Positions 8,367-16,283 are shown, counted from the first letter of the stretch. The stretch: DNA of 64,000 nt from Candidatus Nanoarchaeia archaeon (GCA_028279655.1 JANQNH010000008.1:22901-86900); one strand, 5' to 3'. A program made the numbers and translations. The notes: generated by a model from the sequence alone, not told the origin.

Positions 8367-9229
8367 CTTAGCTTAACAACCTCACAGTTTACAATAAAGT
8401 TTGATACACATTTTGCATCTGGTGATATTTTTTCTTCCTTAATCCATTCTTTCAGATCTTTAACTATTTTTTGATATTTTTCATCATCCACAGTAAACAT
8501 TGAAGACCAACATTTTAGTTCTACTATTTTCATAAAATCTCTGATCTTGAATGTTTTTTTCCATTTTATTGTGAAATCATTGACTGAATCAAGATTCTTT
8601 TCTTTTTTTAGATTAGCTATAAGTTCTGGATGTCCTAACCCCCATCTTATGCCTACTTGTGAATCCCTGGCGTTTTCTATGTTATGTTTGTTTCTTAATT
8701 CAATGTATTTTGTCCAGAATTTTTCCATCAGGTCTCTTTTTTTGCTTTTTTTATATCCCAGACCAATATCATACATATCTCCAGCTTCACTTATTAGGAT
8801 TAAGAATCCTGCTCTTTTTGTTACTCTTATTATCTCTCCTAAGATCTCTCTCCAATTTTTCATTGAATGGAGTACAGAACTTATTAAGGAGAAATCGAAA
8901 TGGTTTTCATCATAATCAATTTTTGATAGATCGCTGTTGATTGCCTTGTAATTTCCTATGTTATTGTCTTTAATTCTCTTTTTGAGTATGCTTAACATCT
9001 CTTCTGACTTGTCTATTCCAACAATCTTTAGATTAGGATATTTCTTTGATATAGGTAAAGTTACCCTTCCATTGCCGCAGCCAGCATCCAGCAAGGCCTT
9101 ATTATCGTAGTCTGTTTTTATTATTTCACTTATCTTTTCAAATAATGTTATGGCTAATTCTGCATCCAATGGCCTTCCTAATTCGTAGTTTTGGGCAATT
9201 TGCTTTTTGCTCCATCCTTCTTTTTTCAT
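8363..9229 (-). CDS. Class I SAM-dependent methyltransferase
   Basis: 288 aa from ATG 9229. Motif I is L-L-D-A-G-C-G-N-G-R-V, motif II ends in I-V-G-I-D-K-S, and the fold continues to a motif IV/V region (S-L-I-S-S-V-L-H-S-M). The substrate is unknown; it belongs to the general Methyltransf_11/25 group. A longer frame upstream (to 9337) would run through the divergent gene and is rejected. A TATA box at 9246-9254 lies about 25 nt before ATG 9229, so the mRNA is probably leaderless. It is operonic with rnhB. Confidence 0.8.
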   Translation of the reverse strand: MKKEGWSKKQIAQNYELGRPLDAELAITLFEKISEIIKTDYDNKALLDAGCGNGRVTLPISKKYPNLKIVGIDKSEEMLSILKKRIKDNNIGNYKAINSDLSKIDYDENHFDFSLISSVLHSMKNWREILGEIIRVTKRAGFLILISEAGDMYDIGLGYKKSKKRDLMEKFWTKYIELRNKHNIENARDSQVGIRWGLGHPELIANLKKEKNLDSVNDFTIKWKKTFKIRDFMKIVELKCWSSMFTVDDEKYQKIVKDLKEWIKEEKISPDAKCVSNFIVNCEVVKLR

Positions 9230-9240
9230 AGGTAATCCAT

Positions 9241-9254
9241 AAAATATATAAACT
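9241..9254. promoter_or_regulatory. Shared AT-rich promoter for two divergent leaderless genes
   Basis: AAAATATATAAAC contains TATA elements readable on both strands. Plus-strand initiation about 25 nt away coincides with ATG 9276, and minus-strand initiation with ATG 9229. Neither start has a Shine-Dalgarno sequence. Confidence 0.45.
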
Positions 9255-9275
9255 AGGTTGCTTTTAAAGTTTTTC

Positions 9276-9578
9276 ATGGAAGAGATACAGATAATTGGTA
9301 TAGACGAGATCGGTGATGATGATAAGATTATTGTCAATAAGCTGGCAAATGACTATTATTCTAAGATCAAGAGAGCGTTGAAGAACGAGGTTTCTGTCAA
9401 ATTACATGTGAAGCAGCACAGCAAGACTGGAAAACAGCATAAGTCTGACATAAGGGTTAAGGTTGTTGCTCCTACAAAGGTTTTTGAGAGCCAGGAATCT
9501 GATTGGGACCTGGCAAGGACACTACATAAGGTGTTTAAGAATGTTCTGAGGCAGTTAGAGCATAGGATTAGGGATTGA
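9276..9578 (+). CDS. Small conserved archaeal protein, possibly HPF/RaiA-like
   Basis: 100 aa. An acidic N-terminus is followed by a segment with alternating beta strands and a basic stretch (V-K-L-H-V-K-Q-H-S-K-T-G-K-Q-H-K) and a helix around D-W-D-L-A-R-T-L-H-K-V-F. The order beta-alpha-beta-beta-beta-alpha and the W-D-L...L-x-x-A/V-L pattern resemble ribosome hibernation/interface proteins. I propose this similarity but cannot verify it. ATG 9276 is preferred over 9258 because it coincides with the predicted leaderless start. Confidence 0.5.
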   Translation: MEEIQIIGIDEIGDDDKIIVNKLANDYYSKIKRALKNEVSVKLHVKQHSKTGKQHKSDIRVKVVAPTKVFESQESDWDLARTLHKVFKNVLRQLEHRIRD

Positions 9579-9669
9579 AGTTATTCTTAGAATTATTAGT
9601 AGAGAACTATACCTTAGATTAGGTGAAAATATTTCTAATCTATAAAGGAATTTATTTTAGAATAAGTAA

Positions 9670-10884
9670 TTAAAGTTTGTTGTGGTCGAGGATAGTGGTG
9701 GGGTTTTTAATCCTATAGAATTTTCTTTTGAATTTATCAACATCCGCAACTTCAATTTTATTTTGTTGGATTAACCTTCTTAGTGTATCACGAATTGTAG
9801 GTGGTTTAATTTTTAGTTCCCTAGCTATCTCATTTCTGTAACTTTTTCCTTTAAGGTCTAGAAATTTGATAATTCTCTCTTCGTTTTTCTTTGGATTGGT
9901 TCTTAAACTGGTGTTTTTTACTTTATCTTTTAAGGATAAAGCAACTTTATATCCCTGGTCTGTTAAATAATATTTTCTTTTTTCTTTCATTAAGAATCTT
10001 TTATTGATTAATTTCCTTAATCTTTGATAGATTGTCCATGTACCAATATAGGGAAATATTCTTTTAAGTTCTGAAGCATTGAATGCATTTTTATCTAAAT
10101 TAAAGATTTCAACTAAAGTAATCTCCCATGCTTTGTTCTTGAAAGAACCCACTATTTCTTCTAGTCTTTGTTGGTGAGATTGTAATGCAAACCCAATTTC
10201 CATAAATTTGATTATATTCTCTTTATCTTGAAAATACAAGAAATATTTCCATCCATATCCTTTTATGTAATATTTATGAATTTTTGATGTAATATCAAAC
10301 TTGTTTTTCAATAAATTCTTTAAATCTCGCATATATTGTAAATCGGTGCTGTGAAACTTCACTTCGTTTGCCCTTAAGTAAGAACTAACTGACCCTTCCA
10401 TTGCAAAAGCGTATCTAAGGTATTCTATTATCACTGATCGAGGAGATTTCCAAATCCAATATGGAATTCTAGCTTTTTCATCTGATTTGTGGATATTTAG
10501 ACAGTGATAAAGAAAAGAAACGAAAGCTTTTCTGGAATAACTTATTTCGTGCGTTCCACTACCTTTATGGATTGAAAAACTATCATTAATACTGAACCTT
10601 CTCTTGATTATATTGGAGAATTCTGTCACTTTACTTTTGTCCTTCTTTTGAGCAAAACTGCACCGCATAAGATTTTTTGATACACTTCCATCCAAAATCA
10701 TGGCAGCAATTTTGGCCAATTCTTCATTTAGGTATAATGGAAAATTAATCTTGAATGGAAGTGCTTTTGAATCCTTTAAATAGATTGTATCTCCTACAAT
10801 TTCAAAAATAGCTGGGAGATCTTTTTCTGAAATTATGATATATGCGCTATTTTGTTTTCCTTGGATATTTTTTGTTGAGTTCAT
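9670..10884 (-). CDS. LAGLIDADG-like domain protein with C-terminal winged helices
   Basis: 404 aa, free-standing. Two degenerate LAGLIDADG-type helices are visible: A-K-I-A-A-M-I-L-D-G-S-V (D65) and L-R-Y-A-F-A-M-E-G-S-V (E163), each keeping the acidic residue before Gly. From about residue 255 on there are two winged-helix-like segments, the second containing R-N-E-I-A-R-E-L-K-I-K-P-P-T-I-R. This could be a homing-endonuclease relative or, as in WhiA, a LAGLIDADG fold reused as a DNA-binding regulator. GGTGAT sits upstream of the ATG. It is not inside an intron or intein. Confidence 0.6.
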   Translation of the reverse strand: MNSTKNIQGKQNSAYIIISEKDLPAIFEIVGDTIYLKDSKALPFKINFPLYLNEELAKIAAMILDGSVSKNLMRCSFAQKKDKSKVTEFSNIIKRRFSINDSFSIHKGSGTHEISYSRKAFVSFLYHCLNIHKSDEKARIPYWIWKSPRSVIIEYLRYAFAMEGSVSSYLRANEVKFHSTDLQYMRDLKNLLKNKFDITSKIHKYYIKGYGWKYFLYFQDKENIIKFMEIGFALQSHQQRLEEIVGSFKNKAWEITLVEIFNLDKNAFNASELKRIFPYIGTWTIYQRLRKLINKRFLMKEKRKYYLTDQGYKVALSLKDKVKNTSLRTNPKKNEERIIKFLDLKGKSYRNEIARELKIKPPTIRDTLRRLIQQNKIEVADVDKFKRKFYRIKNPTTILDHNKL

Positions 10885-10956
10885 TTGAAATCACCAAATG
10901 ATGATTCTTATTTGGATTTCAAATTAATGAAAACAAAAATTCAAAGGAAAAAGTGA

Positions 10957-11110
10957 TTTATATATCCTACGGGGGCGGTTGGCAAGTGGCAAGTGTGGTG
11001 CCCAAAACGGCTATAATGGCAAAATTTCTAGTGTAGAAGGCTTCTCTTCACTTGCCAAAAGTTTGGCAAGTGGAAAGGTTTGTTGTCAATATTAGAAGTT
11101 GACCAATTTT
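10957..11110 (+). other. Gene-free stretch with a TATA box and alternative hairpins
   Basis: A TATA box (TTTATATAT, 10957-10965) is followed by GGCAAGTG at 10981 and 10988, CACTTGCC at 11049 and GGCAAGTG at 11065. The last two form a 10-11 bp hairpin with a tiny loop (11049-11072). CACTTGCC could instead pair with either upstream copy. No ORF of note is present. This may be a small RNA gene or a degenerate repeat. Confidence 0.35.
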
Positions 11111-11121
11111 TTGGAAGAAAA

Positions 11122-11153
11122 CTGCTTGAAAGGAAAATCATCCTTCCAAGCAG
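11122..11153. terminator. Hairpin downstream of tRNA-iMet
   Basis: Arms CTGCTTGAAAGGA (11122-11134) and TCCTTCCAAGCAG (11141-11153) pair almost perfectly around a 6-nt loop. It lies 14 nt past the 3' end of the minus-strand tRNA, where it could aid 3' processing or termination. It would also end any plus-strand RNA started near 10990. Confidence 0.45.
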
Positions 11154-11167
11154 CAAAATTTTATCAT

Positions 11168-11241
11168 AGCGGAGGGTGGATTTGAACCACCGACCTATGG
11201 GTTATGAGCCCATCGGGCACTCCTGACTGCCCTACTCCGCT
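11168..11241 (-). tRNA. Initiator tRNA-Met(CAT)
   Basis: 74 nt, without intron or encoded CCA. The acceptor is AGCGGAG/CTCCGCT, with the archaeal initiator A1-U72 pair. The anticodon stem is ATGGG/CCCAT, whose three G-C pairs next to loop CTCATAA are another initiator hallmark. The T arm is GGTGG-TTCAAAT-CCACC. A palindromic TATA box CTTTATAAAG (11266-11275) lies about 25 nt upstream. Before insertion of the adjacent element, the tRNA at 34494-34617 would have been its close upstream neighbour on the same strand. Confidence 0.93.
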
Positions 11242-11275
11242 ATAAGTCTAGAGAAAATAGATATTCTTTATAAAG

Positions 11276-11458
11276 ATGTCGGAAAGTTCGGGTTTTAGAC
11301 GTGCAGAAAAAAATAAAAAACGCCGATACTGGGATTCTACCTCACGAATTAGATCTAATCATCTTCATAGATGCCCAAATTGTCAGGGCGCTGGATGTAA
11401 GTCATGTTATTTCAATGGATATGTCACACTCAGGAAACTGAGAGGATTGGTAGAATAA
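11276..11458 (+). pseudogene. Stranded zinc-ribbon 3' half of a split AbrB-like gene
   Basis: An open frame of 60 codons starts at ATG 11276, but its first ~15 codons are chromosomal sequence lying on top of the tRNA-iMet TATA box, without a ribosome-binding site. From the att core on, it encodes R-R-Y-W-D-S-T-S-R and then a compact C-P-N-C-x4-C-x2-C zinc knuckle (residues 33-43). In the excised circle this part would be fused in frame to the AbrB-like gene at 34335-34505, giving about 98 aa. In the integrated state it is probably not expressed as a whole gene. Confidence 0.6.
11318..11325. other. attL core
   Basis: AAACGCCG, identical to the terminal bases at the tRNA 3' end in attR. The element side continues with sequence that, read on the minus strand, still matches the tRNA T-arm and acceptor region at about 25 of 31 positions with one gap. 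This suggests that attP carries a tRNA-like recognition arm. Confidence 0.65.
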
Positions 11459-11498
11459 AGGGGCTGAGAGATGGTTCCTCCTTATCTTGGCCCTTTTT

Positions 11499-11651
11499 AT
11501 GATTATGTTGTTGAGAGATGCAACGGAAGAAGAAGCCATAAAATATGGGGATAGGCACTATTTGAGGCCAGTGGTCCGGAGAAGATACAATAAGATCACA
11601 GATGAGTTCATGGGATTTGAGGTGTTTGAAGGTTACGATTTAGGGCAGTAA
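11499..11651 (+). CDS. Small hypothetical protein
   Basis: 50 codons starting M-I-M-L-L-R-D-A-T, with an alternative start 6 nt downstream. The product is charged and soluble, with R-P-V-V-R-R-R-Y in the middle. I do not recognise it. It lies between the left att site and the recombinase gene and could be an excision or regulatory factor by position only. Confidence 0.35.
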   Translation: MIMLLRDATEEEAIKYGDRHYLRPVVRRRYNKITDEFMGFEVFEGYDLGQ

Positions 11652-11750
11652 GGCTCAGAGCATACACAGGGGGTGATGGGGCTGGTAGGCCTAATTAATT
11701 AAGCTGGTTCTTTTTTGTAGATTTTGGAATAATCACTTACAAATAGTTAA

Positions 11751-11791
11751 ATTTATATAAAATGCTTAATTATAGCATATATTCGGGGGGG
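11751..11791 (+). promoter_or_regulatory. Integrase promoter, operator-like repeat and strong RBS
   Basis: TATA box ATTTATATAA (11751-11760), an inverted repeat ATGCT-7 nt-AGCAT (11762-11778) directly downstream where a repressor would occlude initiation, and a G7 run (11785-11791) serving as the ribosome-binding site for a TTG start at 11798. Confidence 0.5.
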
Positions 11792-11797
11792 TACTAA

Positions 11798-12484
11798 TTG
11801 GGCTTTAAACAGGAATTGAGACTTAATCTACTAGCTGAAAGCCATGCTATACCCTTTGAGAAGGTGAGGGAAGCCATTGACTTCATGGGGTATGGATCAC
11901 CTGAGAGGGTTATGTTTGAGATGCTTATTCTTACAGGATGCAGAATAACTGAGCTTGACAGGATGGTGATCTCTAAGATCTATGGATCCATACTTTATTG
12001 GGGCCTTGGGAAGAATCAAAAGAGCTTTAGAAAAGAGGCCTTGACTGTGAGTTATTTGAAGGAATTGAAGTATTACAGGGATCATCATAGAGTTTATGGG
12101 AATAAGATCTTTGGGATCCACAGCCATACGTTCAGAAGATACTTCAACAGGGATGTTAGGCCTAATCTTAGCAAGGAATGGCAAGAAAAGACCTTATTCC
12201 AGAAGAAGGGGGCCTTAGTTCCTGAATATGTCTATCAGCTTAAAGGATTGAGAAAGAACTTCCAGACATTGGAATTCAAGAAGGAACTTGAGAAGTGGAA
12301 GGATTCAGGTGTGGCCCTGGAATTTACAAGCAAGAAGATGAAGCATAGCTCCAAGCACATCACAGCTTATCATTACCTTGTTAACTTTGATACTCTTGGG
12401 ATCAATAACTTATCTGAGCTTGAACCGTCAGATCTTCTAAAGAAAACGAGACAGACAAGGCTTATGGATTTCCAAAATGTTTAA
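11798..12484 (+). CDS. int: Tyrosine recombinase (integrase)
   Basis: 228 aa, catalytic-domain-sized with a short N-terminus, like several archaeal element integrases. Active-site residues can be placed: Arg I in L-T-G-C-R-I-T-E-L (R49), box II K-G-L-R (R152; a second H-T-F-R lies at 110-113), box III M-K-H-S-S (H183) and the nucleophile Tyr in I-T-A-Y-H-Y (Y191 or Y193). It would catalyse integration and excision at the tRNA site. The start is TTG 11798 behind a G-rich RBS. The gene is close to attL as expected. It is intact, so the element may still be mobile. Confidence 0.8.
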   Translation: MGFKQELRLNLLAESHAIPFEKVREAIDFMGYGSPERVMFEMLILTGCRITELDRMVISKIYGSILYWGLGKNQKSFRKEALTVSYLKELKYYRDHHRVYGNKIFGIHSHTFRRYFNRDVRPNLSKEWQEKTLFQKKGALVPEYVYQLKGLRKNFQTLEFKKELEKWKDSGVALEFTSKKMKHSSKHITAYHYLVNFDTLGINNLSELEPSDLLKKTRQTRLMDFQNV

Positions 12485-12521
12485 ATACTCCAAGACGAGA
12501 AAACTGAATAAGGTGATATGA

Positions 12522-12950
12522 ATGTTTTGTAAACACTGCGGAAAGAAAATTTTAAAAGAGAGTGATTTCTGCCCCAAGTGTGGGGGTAAGATTAAAGAGG
12601 CTGAGGAAGTTGAGAAGAAGCCTAAGATCAACAGCTTTATCTTATTTGGGATTATAGCTGTTGTGATGGTTATTGTTATCCTGTTGGCTCTGAGATACCT
12701 TGGAATTAACCTAATCCAGGAGATGGAATACAATCCGAACACAGGGGAGTATGAAGGGGAGATCGAACCACTAAGTGATGAGCCACCTTCTTGTAAGATA
12801 AAGCTCGATTGCATAAGGTTCTTTCAGATACATAAAATTCCCATGACTGCTGAATCTATGGGTTGGGTGAAATGTGTTGACGGAAAATGCAAGGTTGATG
12901 AGCCAGAGACAAGGGATTCAGGTCCAGTGGAAGAAGAAGTTGCCCCTTAA
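12522..12950 (+). CDS. Zinc-ribbon membrane protein with Cys-rich outer domain
   Basis: 142 aa. An N-terminal zinc ribbon (C-K-H-C-G...C-P-K-C-G, residues 3-21) would be cytoplasmic. One transmembrane helix spans about 39-60, followed by an outer domain with four cysteines (S-C-x5-D-C ... V-K-C-x3-K-C-x2-D). The same Cys pattern recurs in the lipoprotein at 16493-16732. GGTGAT precedes the ATG and a TTTAAATA box lies upstream. It converges with the gene ending at 12947 (4-nt overlap). Confidence 0.7.
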   Translation: MFCKHCGKKILKESDFCPKCGGKIKEAEEVEKKPKINSFILFGIIAVVMVIVILLALRYLGINLIQEMEYNPNTGEYEGEIEPLSDEPPSCKIKLDCIRFFQIHKIPMTAESMGWVKCVDGKCKVDEPETRDSGPVEEEVAP

Positions 12951-13216
12951 CTTATCCAGGGGATCTTTAAGGATCCACTTATAATGGCTATGATCAGCAA
13001 GAATGTCAGCAAAGAGATCAACAAGAAGAACATTGGAACAACAAACAACCCCCAAAAACTTATCTCATCTTTCTTCATATAGCAATAGAGAGCAAAGAGC
13101 ATGGTTAGGGTTATGATCACAGCAAAACCTATCAGAGTGATTTTCCAGTTAGTTGACATAAATTCAATCAGTCCTGGGATTTTTCCAAGGGTTCCAGCAA
13201 TCATTTCATCAATCAT
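12947..13216 (-). CDS. Small two-helix membrane protein
   Basis: 89 aa with two hydrophobic helices (about 27-47 and 55-80), unknown family. It is the third gene of a minus-strand trio (13965 to 12947) whose reading frames overlap by 8 nt at each junction, implying translational coupling. Confidence 0.6.
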   Translation of the reverse strand: MIDEMIAGTLGKIPGLIEFMSTNWKITLIGFAVIITLTMLFALYCYMKKDEISFWGLFVVPMFFLLISLLTFLLIIAIISGSLKIPWIS

Positions 13217-13346
13217 ATTGCATACCGCACTTTGGACAGAAAAATCTTTTTTGTCCTACTGTAACCACCCCTTTTTTTCTTGTTGGAATTCTGCAACATC
13301 TACAAAGAGGATTATGATTTCTGAGCTTATGCAATGCCCTACTCAT
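13209..13346 (-). CDS. 45-aa zinc-ribbon micro-protein
   Basis: Reads L-C-R-C-C-R-I-P at residues 14-21 and F-F-C-P-K-C-G-M near the C-terminus, a compact Cys4-type zinc ribbon. It overlaps both neighbours by 8 nt, filling the apparent gap between them exactly; this is the main reason to believe it. Confidence 0.6.
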   Translation of the reverse strand: MSRALHKLRNHNPLCRCCRIPTRKKGVVTVGQKRFFCPKCGMQYD

Positions 13347-13965
13347 TTGAACCAAACATCTTGTTTCCGAAGATCTTGAGGAAGCTGATGATACTCAGTA
13401 AGGATATTATTGCCAATGGAAGCAATGCTGATTCAGTTGAATCAAGAACGCTGTTTCTTGCTTCTATTACTGCATCCTTTGACATTCCCAGGCCTTCACC
13501 CCCAAGGATCATAGCCTGATACCACAAGATATGCCACAGGATCCATGCTCCAAGGATAAATATCACATAGAGGATAATTGTGTATAGGATCCCCATAAAT
13601 CCGTTATCTTCATAACTGAATGTTCCATGGAATAGGTGAGTGATCATCAATACAATCAGAATTGCTATTGCAATGGGGATCAGATCTTCCCATCCTGGCA
13701 GTGGAATATCCTCAATCATGAATACATATTTTGCATCCTCTCTGTCCGTAAAGGGTAGCCACTCATTTCTGTAAGCTGGAACATTGAGGTTTAATCCCTC
13801 TGCAAATAGAAACAAGCTGACACTGGTATTCTTTGGGCTTTCTATTGTTTGATTCTTGATCTCTTTAATGCCAATCCCTGATTCCTGGAAACCAGCGTAT
13901 AGTCCACCAGCCATAAATCCCAATAACACAAATATCATAACTTTATCTAAGAATGACAATGCCAT
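13339..13965 (-). CDS. Polytopic membrane protein
   Basis: 208 aa with a signal-like first helix (residues 8-25), a ~70-residue outer segment and three further helices (about 98-112, 125-150 and 182-198). No family is recognised. It is the first gene of the coupled minus-strand trio and lies divergent from the pilin-operon promoter. Confidence 0.6.
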   Translation of the reverse strand: MALSFLDKVMIFVLLGFMAGGLYAGFQESGIGIKEIKNQTIESPKNTSVSLFLFAEGLNLNVPAYRNEWLPFTDREDAKYVFMIEDIPLPGWEDLIPIAIAILIVLMITHLFHGTFSYEDNGFMGILYTIILYVIFILGAWILWHILWYQAMILGGEGLGMSKDAVIEARNSVLDSTESALLPLAIISLLSIISFLKIFGNKMFGSNE

Positions 13966-13995
13966 AGCAACCCATCATCATTTGTGATTTTTATT

Positions 13996-14142
13996 TGTGT
14001 TTGACATCCGTAGGTTATCTGTTCCTCATTCGATTGCGTATACAGATGTATAATTGATGTGGAACATTTGTTGAATGGATATTTAAATCAAGTTCACCAT
14101 CACCATTGAAAACAGCCGATTCAGGCAAAAAAACATGAGGTG
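13996..14142. promoter_or_regulatory. Divergent promoter region upstream of the pilin operon
   Basis: In the plus direction, TATA-like ATATTTAAATC (14080-14090) and the RBS GAGGTGG (14136-14142) serve the gene at 14149. In the minus direction, an A/T-rich AAATAAAAATC box near 14000 serves the membrane-protein trio. A GTATAC-9-nt-type AT-rich repeat cluster lies between at 14036-14055. Confidence 0.4.
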
Positions 14143-14148
14143 GTTTTA

Positions 14149-15126
14149 ATGAAGCTGAGGAAAATTACTCGTTCTGACAAGGGACAGATGGAATGGGGTA
14201 TTCTGTTTGCTGGAATCCTTGTTGTTGGTTTGATACTGGTGTTTGGTGGAGTATACTTATTGAAGGGCAAGGATGGATTCAAGAACATAGCCGGAGAATC
14301 CGGAGATTTTGACTACACTGGAAAGAATGTTGATTATAAGCTGGACTTCAAAGGGTTCTATAACGGAACAAACATTAATCCAGTCTGTTATCTCTACAAC
14401 GAACAACCGGCTGACTGGGAGAATGGCCGTGTTGATATTGTTGAGGGATATGAGGATTCTGAGACTGCAAGTTCTGGACAGATTGAATATAGCAACAAGC
14501 CTGGGGATTATTATGCTAGGTGTCAGTTGTCAGGCTATTATGATGGATTTGGAACTTTCAAAATTCCATCAAGCGGTGATGTGAGCCTTTCTGAATACAA
14601 TGATGGCGGAGAACTAAGCACTAAGATCAGGATGAGGCCAAAGCAAACGCTTTCAACCTCTAATTTGGATCTAGGTGTTTCTTCAACAGCCAATGCTTCT
14701 GCAACTACATTGACAGGAACCAAGAACTTTGCCGTATCTGACAATTATGGTTATTGCTTGAGTGAGGTAAGGCTGTCAGTTGATTCAACTTATGACTTTA
14801 CCACAACTCTGACCAATGGTGATTCAGAGGAAGGAGTTGACAGGTTGAAGATGACTATTGAAGGAGTTACCAAAACACTATGGGACAAGGATGCTGGAAC
14901 TGATGAGTTTGGTGCTGACAATGAATACAGATGGGAATTCAATGGCAAGAAAGGTATAATGATTGAGGAGAATGACTTTGTTGACATAAGCGCTGAGTTC
15001 AAAGGAAACACCAGCACAGTTGCCGCAGATGCAGATGGATCTCTTGGAAACGCTGAGGATCTAATTGATGATATTGTATTCTATGACTGTGACGGAACAA
15101 CTGCAACATTACATCTAGTTGGATAA
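14149..15126 (+). CDS. Type IV pilin-like protein
   Basis: 325 aa. A class III (prepilin) signal is visible: short basic leader K-L-R-K-I-T-R-S-D-K-G, then Q-M-E-W and a ~24-residue hydrophobic helix ending V-Y-L-L-K-G. Cleavage after Gly by an EppA/PibD-type peptidase would leave Q+1 with Glu at +3, close to the usual E+5 of pilins. The remainder is a beta-rich, Thr/Ser/Asp-rich extracellular domain with only two or three cysteines. ATG 14149 sits 6 nt behind GAGGTGG; the upstream in-frame GTG overlaps that RBS. It is the first gene of the exported-protein operon and probably its filament or structural subunit. Confidence 0.65.
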   Translation: MKLRKITRSDKGQMEWGILFAGILVVGLILVFGGVYLLKGKDGFKNIAGESGDFDYTGKNVDYKLDFKGFYNGTNINPVCYLYNEQPADWENGRVDIVEGYEDSETASSGQIEYSNKPGDYYARCQLSGYYDGFGTFKIPSSGDVSLSEYNDGGELSTKIRMRPKQTLSTSNLDLGVSSTANASATTLTGTKNFAVSDNYGYCLSEVRLSVDSTYDFTTTLTNGDSEEGVDRLKMTIEGVTKTLWDKDAGTDEFGADNEYRWEFNGKKGIMIEENDFVDISAEFKGNTSTVAADADGSLGNAEDLIDDIVFYDCDGTTATLHLVG

Positions 15127-15164
15127 GATCCAACTAACTTTTTTTTATTTTTGAGGTGATTTAG

Positions 15165-16007
15165 ATTGCCGAAGAATTCAACAAGAAATTCAACCTTAGT
15201 TTAAGCTCTATTACATTCATATACTTCATAGCCTGGGGGTTTTTTCTCCTGGTGAAGTATGCAAACCCAATCTATAACAGTAACTACATAGCAATTAACC
15301 TTGGAATCTGTGTGTTTGCAGTGATGTTGAGCTTTATTGCTCTGTTGGTTAACATATACAAGTATCTTGGTGACAGTGAGATTGGACAACTGATGTTCAC
15401 ATCAACATCAGATGATTCAAGGCCATTAAGCAATAACCTTTGGCTGAGGTTGGCTGTGGTTATATTCCTTACAGGGTTTGTAATCGTGGCATTGACATTC
15501 AACTTTCAGATCTATCCGATTGTTGAGCCTTTTGCACAAAGCTCAACTGGTACACAGGCAGAAAGATTGGCCATGATCACATCTGTTGGCCCAGGTGAGG
15601 ATTATCTGTTCAATCTGATGCTTCCAAACATTATTATCCTTACTATTTGGGGATTGGTATATCTGATCTTCAAGTATGACATCAAGGAGAATATGGCAAT
15701 TTTTTTGATTGTCATATTGATTGCTTCATTCATGAGTTCGTTTAGTATTGGGCTATTGCCCTCATTCAGTGAAGCACATAAAGGGGCTTACCAGGATTGT
15801 CAACCGTGTTATATCAGCGCTGGAATATTTAACTTTTTTATGTCTGTTGGCCAACAGTTGACAGGGATGTTCTTCTTTGGCATTCCTCACATGGCGAATA
15901 ACTTCCTGGTTGCTGTTGGTTACATGGTTGCGTATAATATCGCAATACTGGGATTGTGTTGTTTGATCCCCAATAGAAAAAAGCGAGGTGATCTTAATGG
16001 ATACTGA
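15165..16007 (+). CDS. Polytopic membrane protein with a probable ATT start
   Basis: 280 aa with about seven hydrophobic helices. The frame extends upstream of the first GTG (15252) through an additional transmembrane helix (L-S-S-I-T-F-I-Y-F-I-A-W-G) to an in-frame TAG. The only start-like codon is ATT at 15165, placed 5 nt after AGGTGA exactly as in the neighbouring genes. Size and topology resemble VirB6-like channel components, but this is only an analogy. C-Q-P-C in a late loop could form a disulfide. Confidence 0.6.
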   Translation: MAEEFNKKFNLSLSSITFIYFIAWGFFLLVKYANPIYNSNYIAINLGICVFAVMLSFIALLVNIYKYLGDSEIGQLMFTSTSDDSRPLSNNLWLRLAVVIFLTGFVIVALTFNFQIYPIVEPFAQSSTGTQAERLAMITSVGPGEDYLFNLMLPNIIILTIWGLVYLIFKYDIKENMAIFLIVILIASFMSSFSIGLLPSFSEAHKGAYQDCQPCYISAGIFNFFMSVGQQLTGMFFFGIPHMANNFLVAVGYMVAYNIAILGLCCLIPNRKKRGDLNGY

Positions 16008-16281
16008 ACCTAAGACTGTTATCCAGTTGGTGTTTGGGGTTGTTCTTACCATAGTGGCAATGATGATGACAGGCTTATTGCACGGCGTGGCATACATCTC
16101 AACATTTATTGTGATGGCCATTGTCGGTGTTGTGACACTATTCATCCTGGACATAATTGACGGTGATGTTGACAGGCCTTGGATTAATTCCATCCTACTT
16201 GGATTTATCCTTGTTGGAATGATACAGATAGTGACAGTAGGGATTAATTGGGTTGTAACAAATCTGTTCAGGGGTGCTTAA
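15997..16281 (+). CDS. Small three-helix membrane protein
   Basis: 94 aa starting M-D-T-E-P-K, with three hydrophobic helices covering most of the length. ATG 15997 follows GAGGTGAT and overlaps the preceding gene by 11 nt. Unknown family. Its small size and position next to the large polytopic protein suggest a membrane-complex subunit. Confidence 0.6.
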   Translation: MDTEPKTVIQLVFGVVLTIVAMMMTGLLHGVAYISTFIVMAIVGVVTLFILDIIDGDVDRPWINSILLGFILVGMIQIVTVGINWVVTNLFRGA

Positions 16282-16283
16282 AC

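Noticed and set aside
8363..9337. Longer methyltransferase start at 9337
   Set aside because: It would overlap the divergent gene and run through both TATA boxes; ATG 9229 starts at the conserved domain and fits a leaderless transcript.
11276..11458. Intact 60-aa zinc-ribbon gene in the integrated state
   Set aside because: Its first codons are host DNA overlapping the tRNA-iMet TATA box, with no RBS; the frame is better explained as the 3' half of a gene split at the att site.
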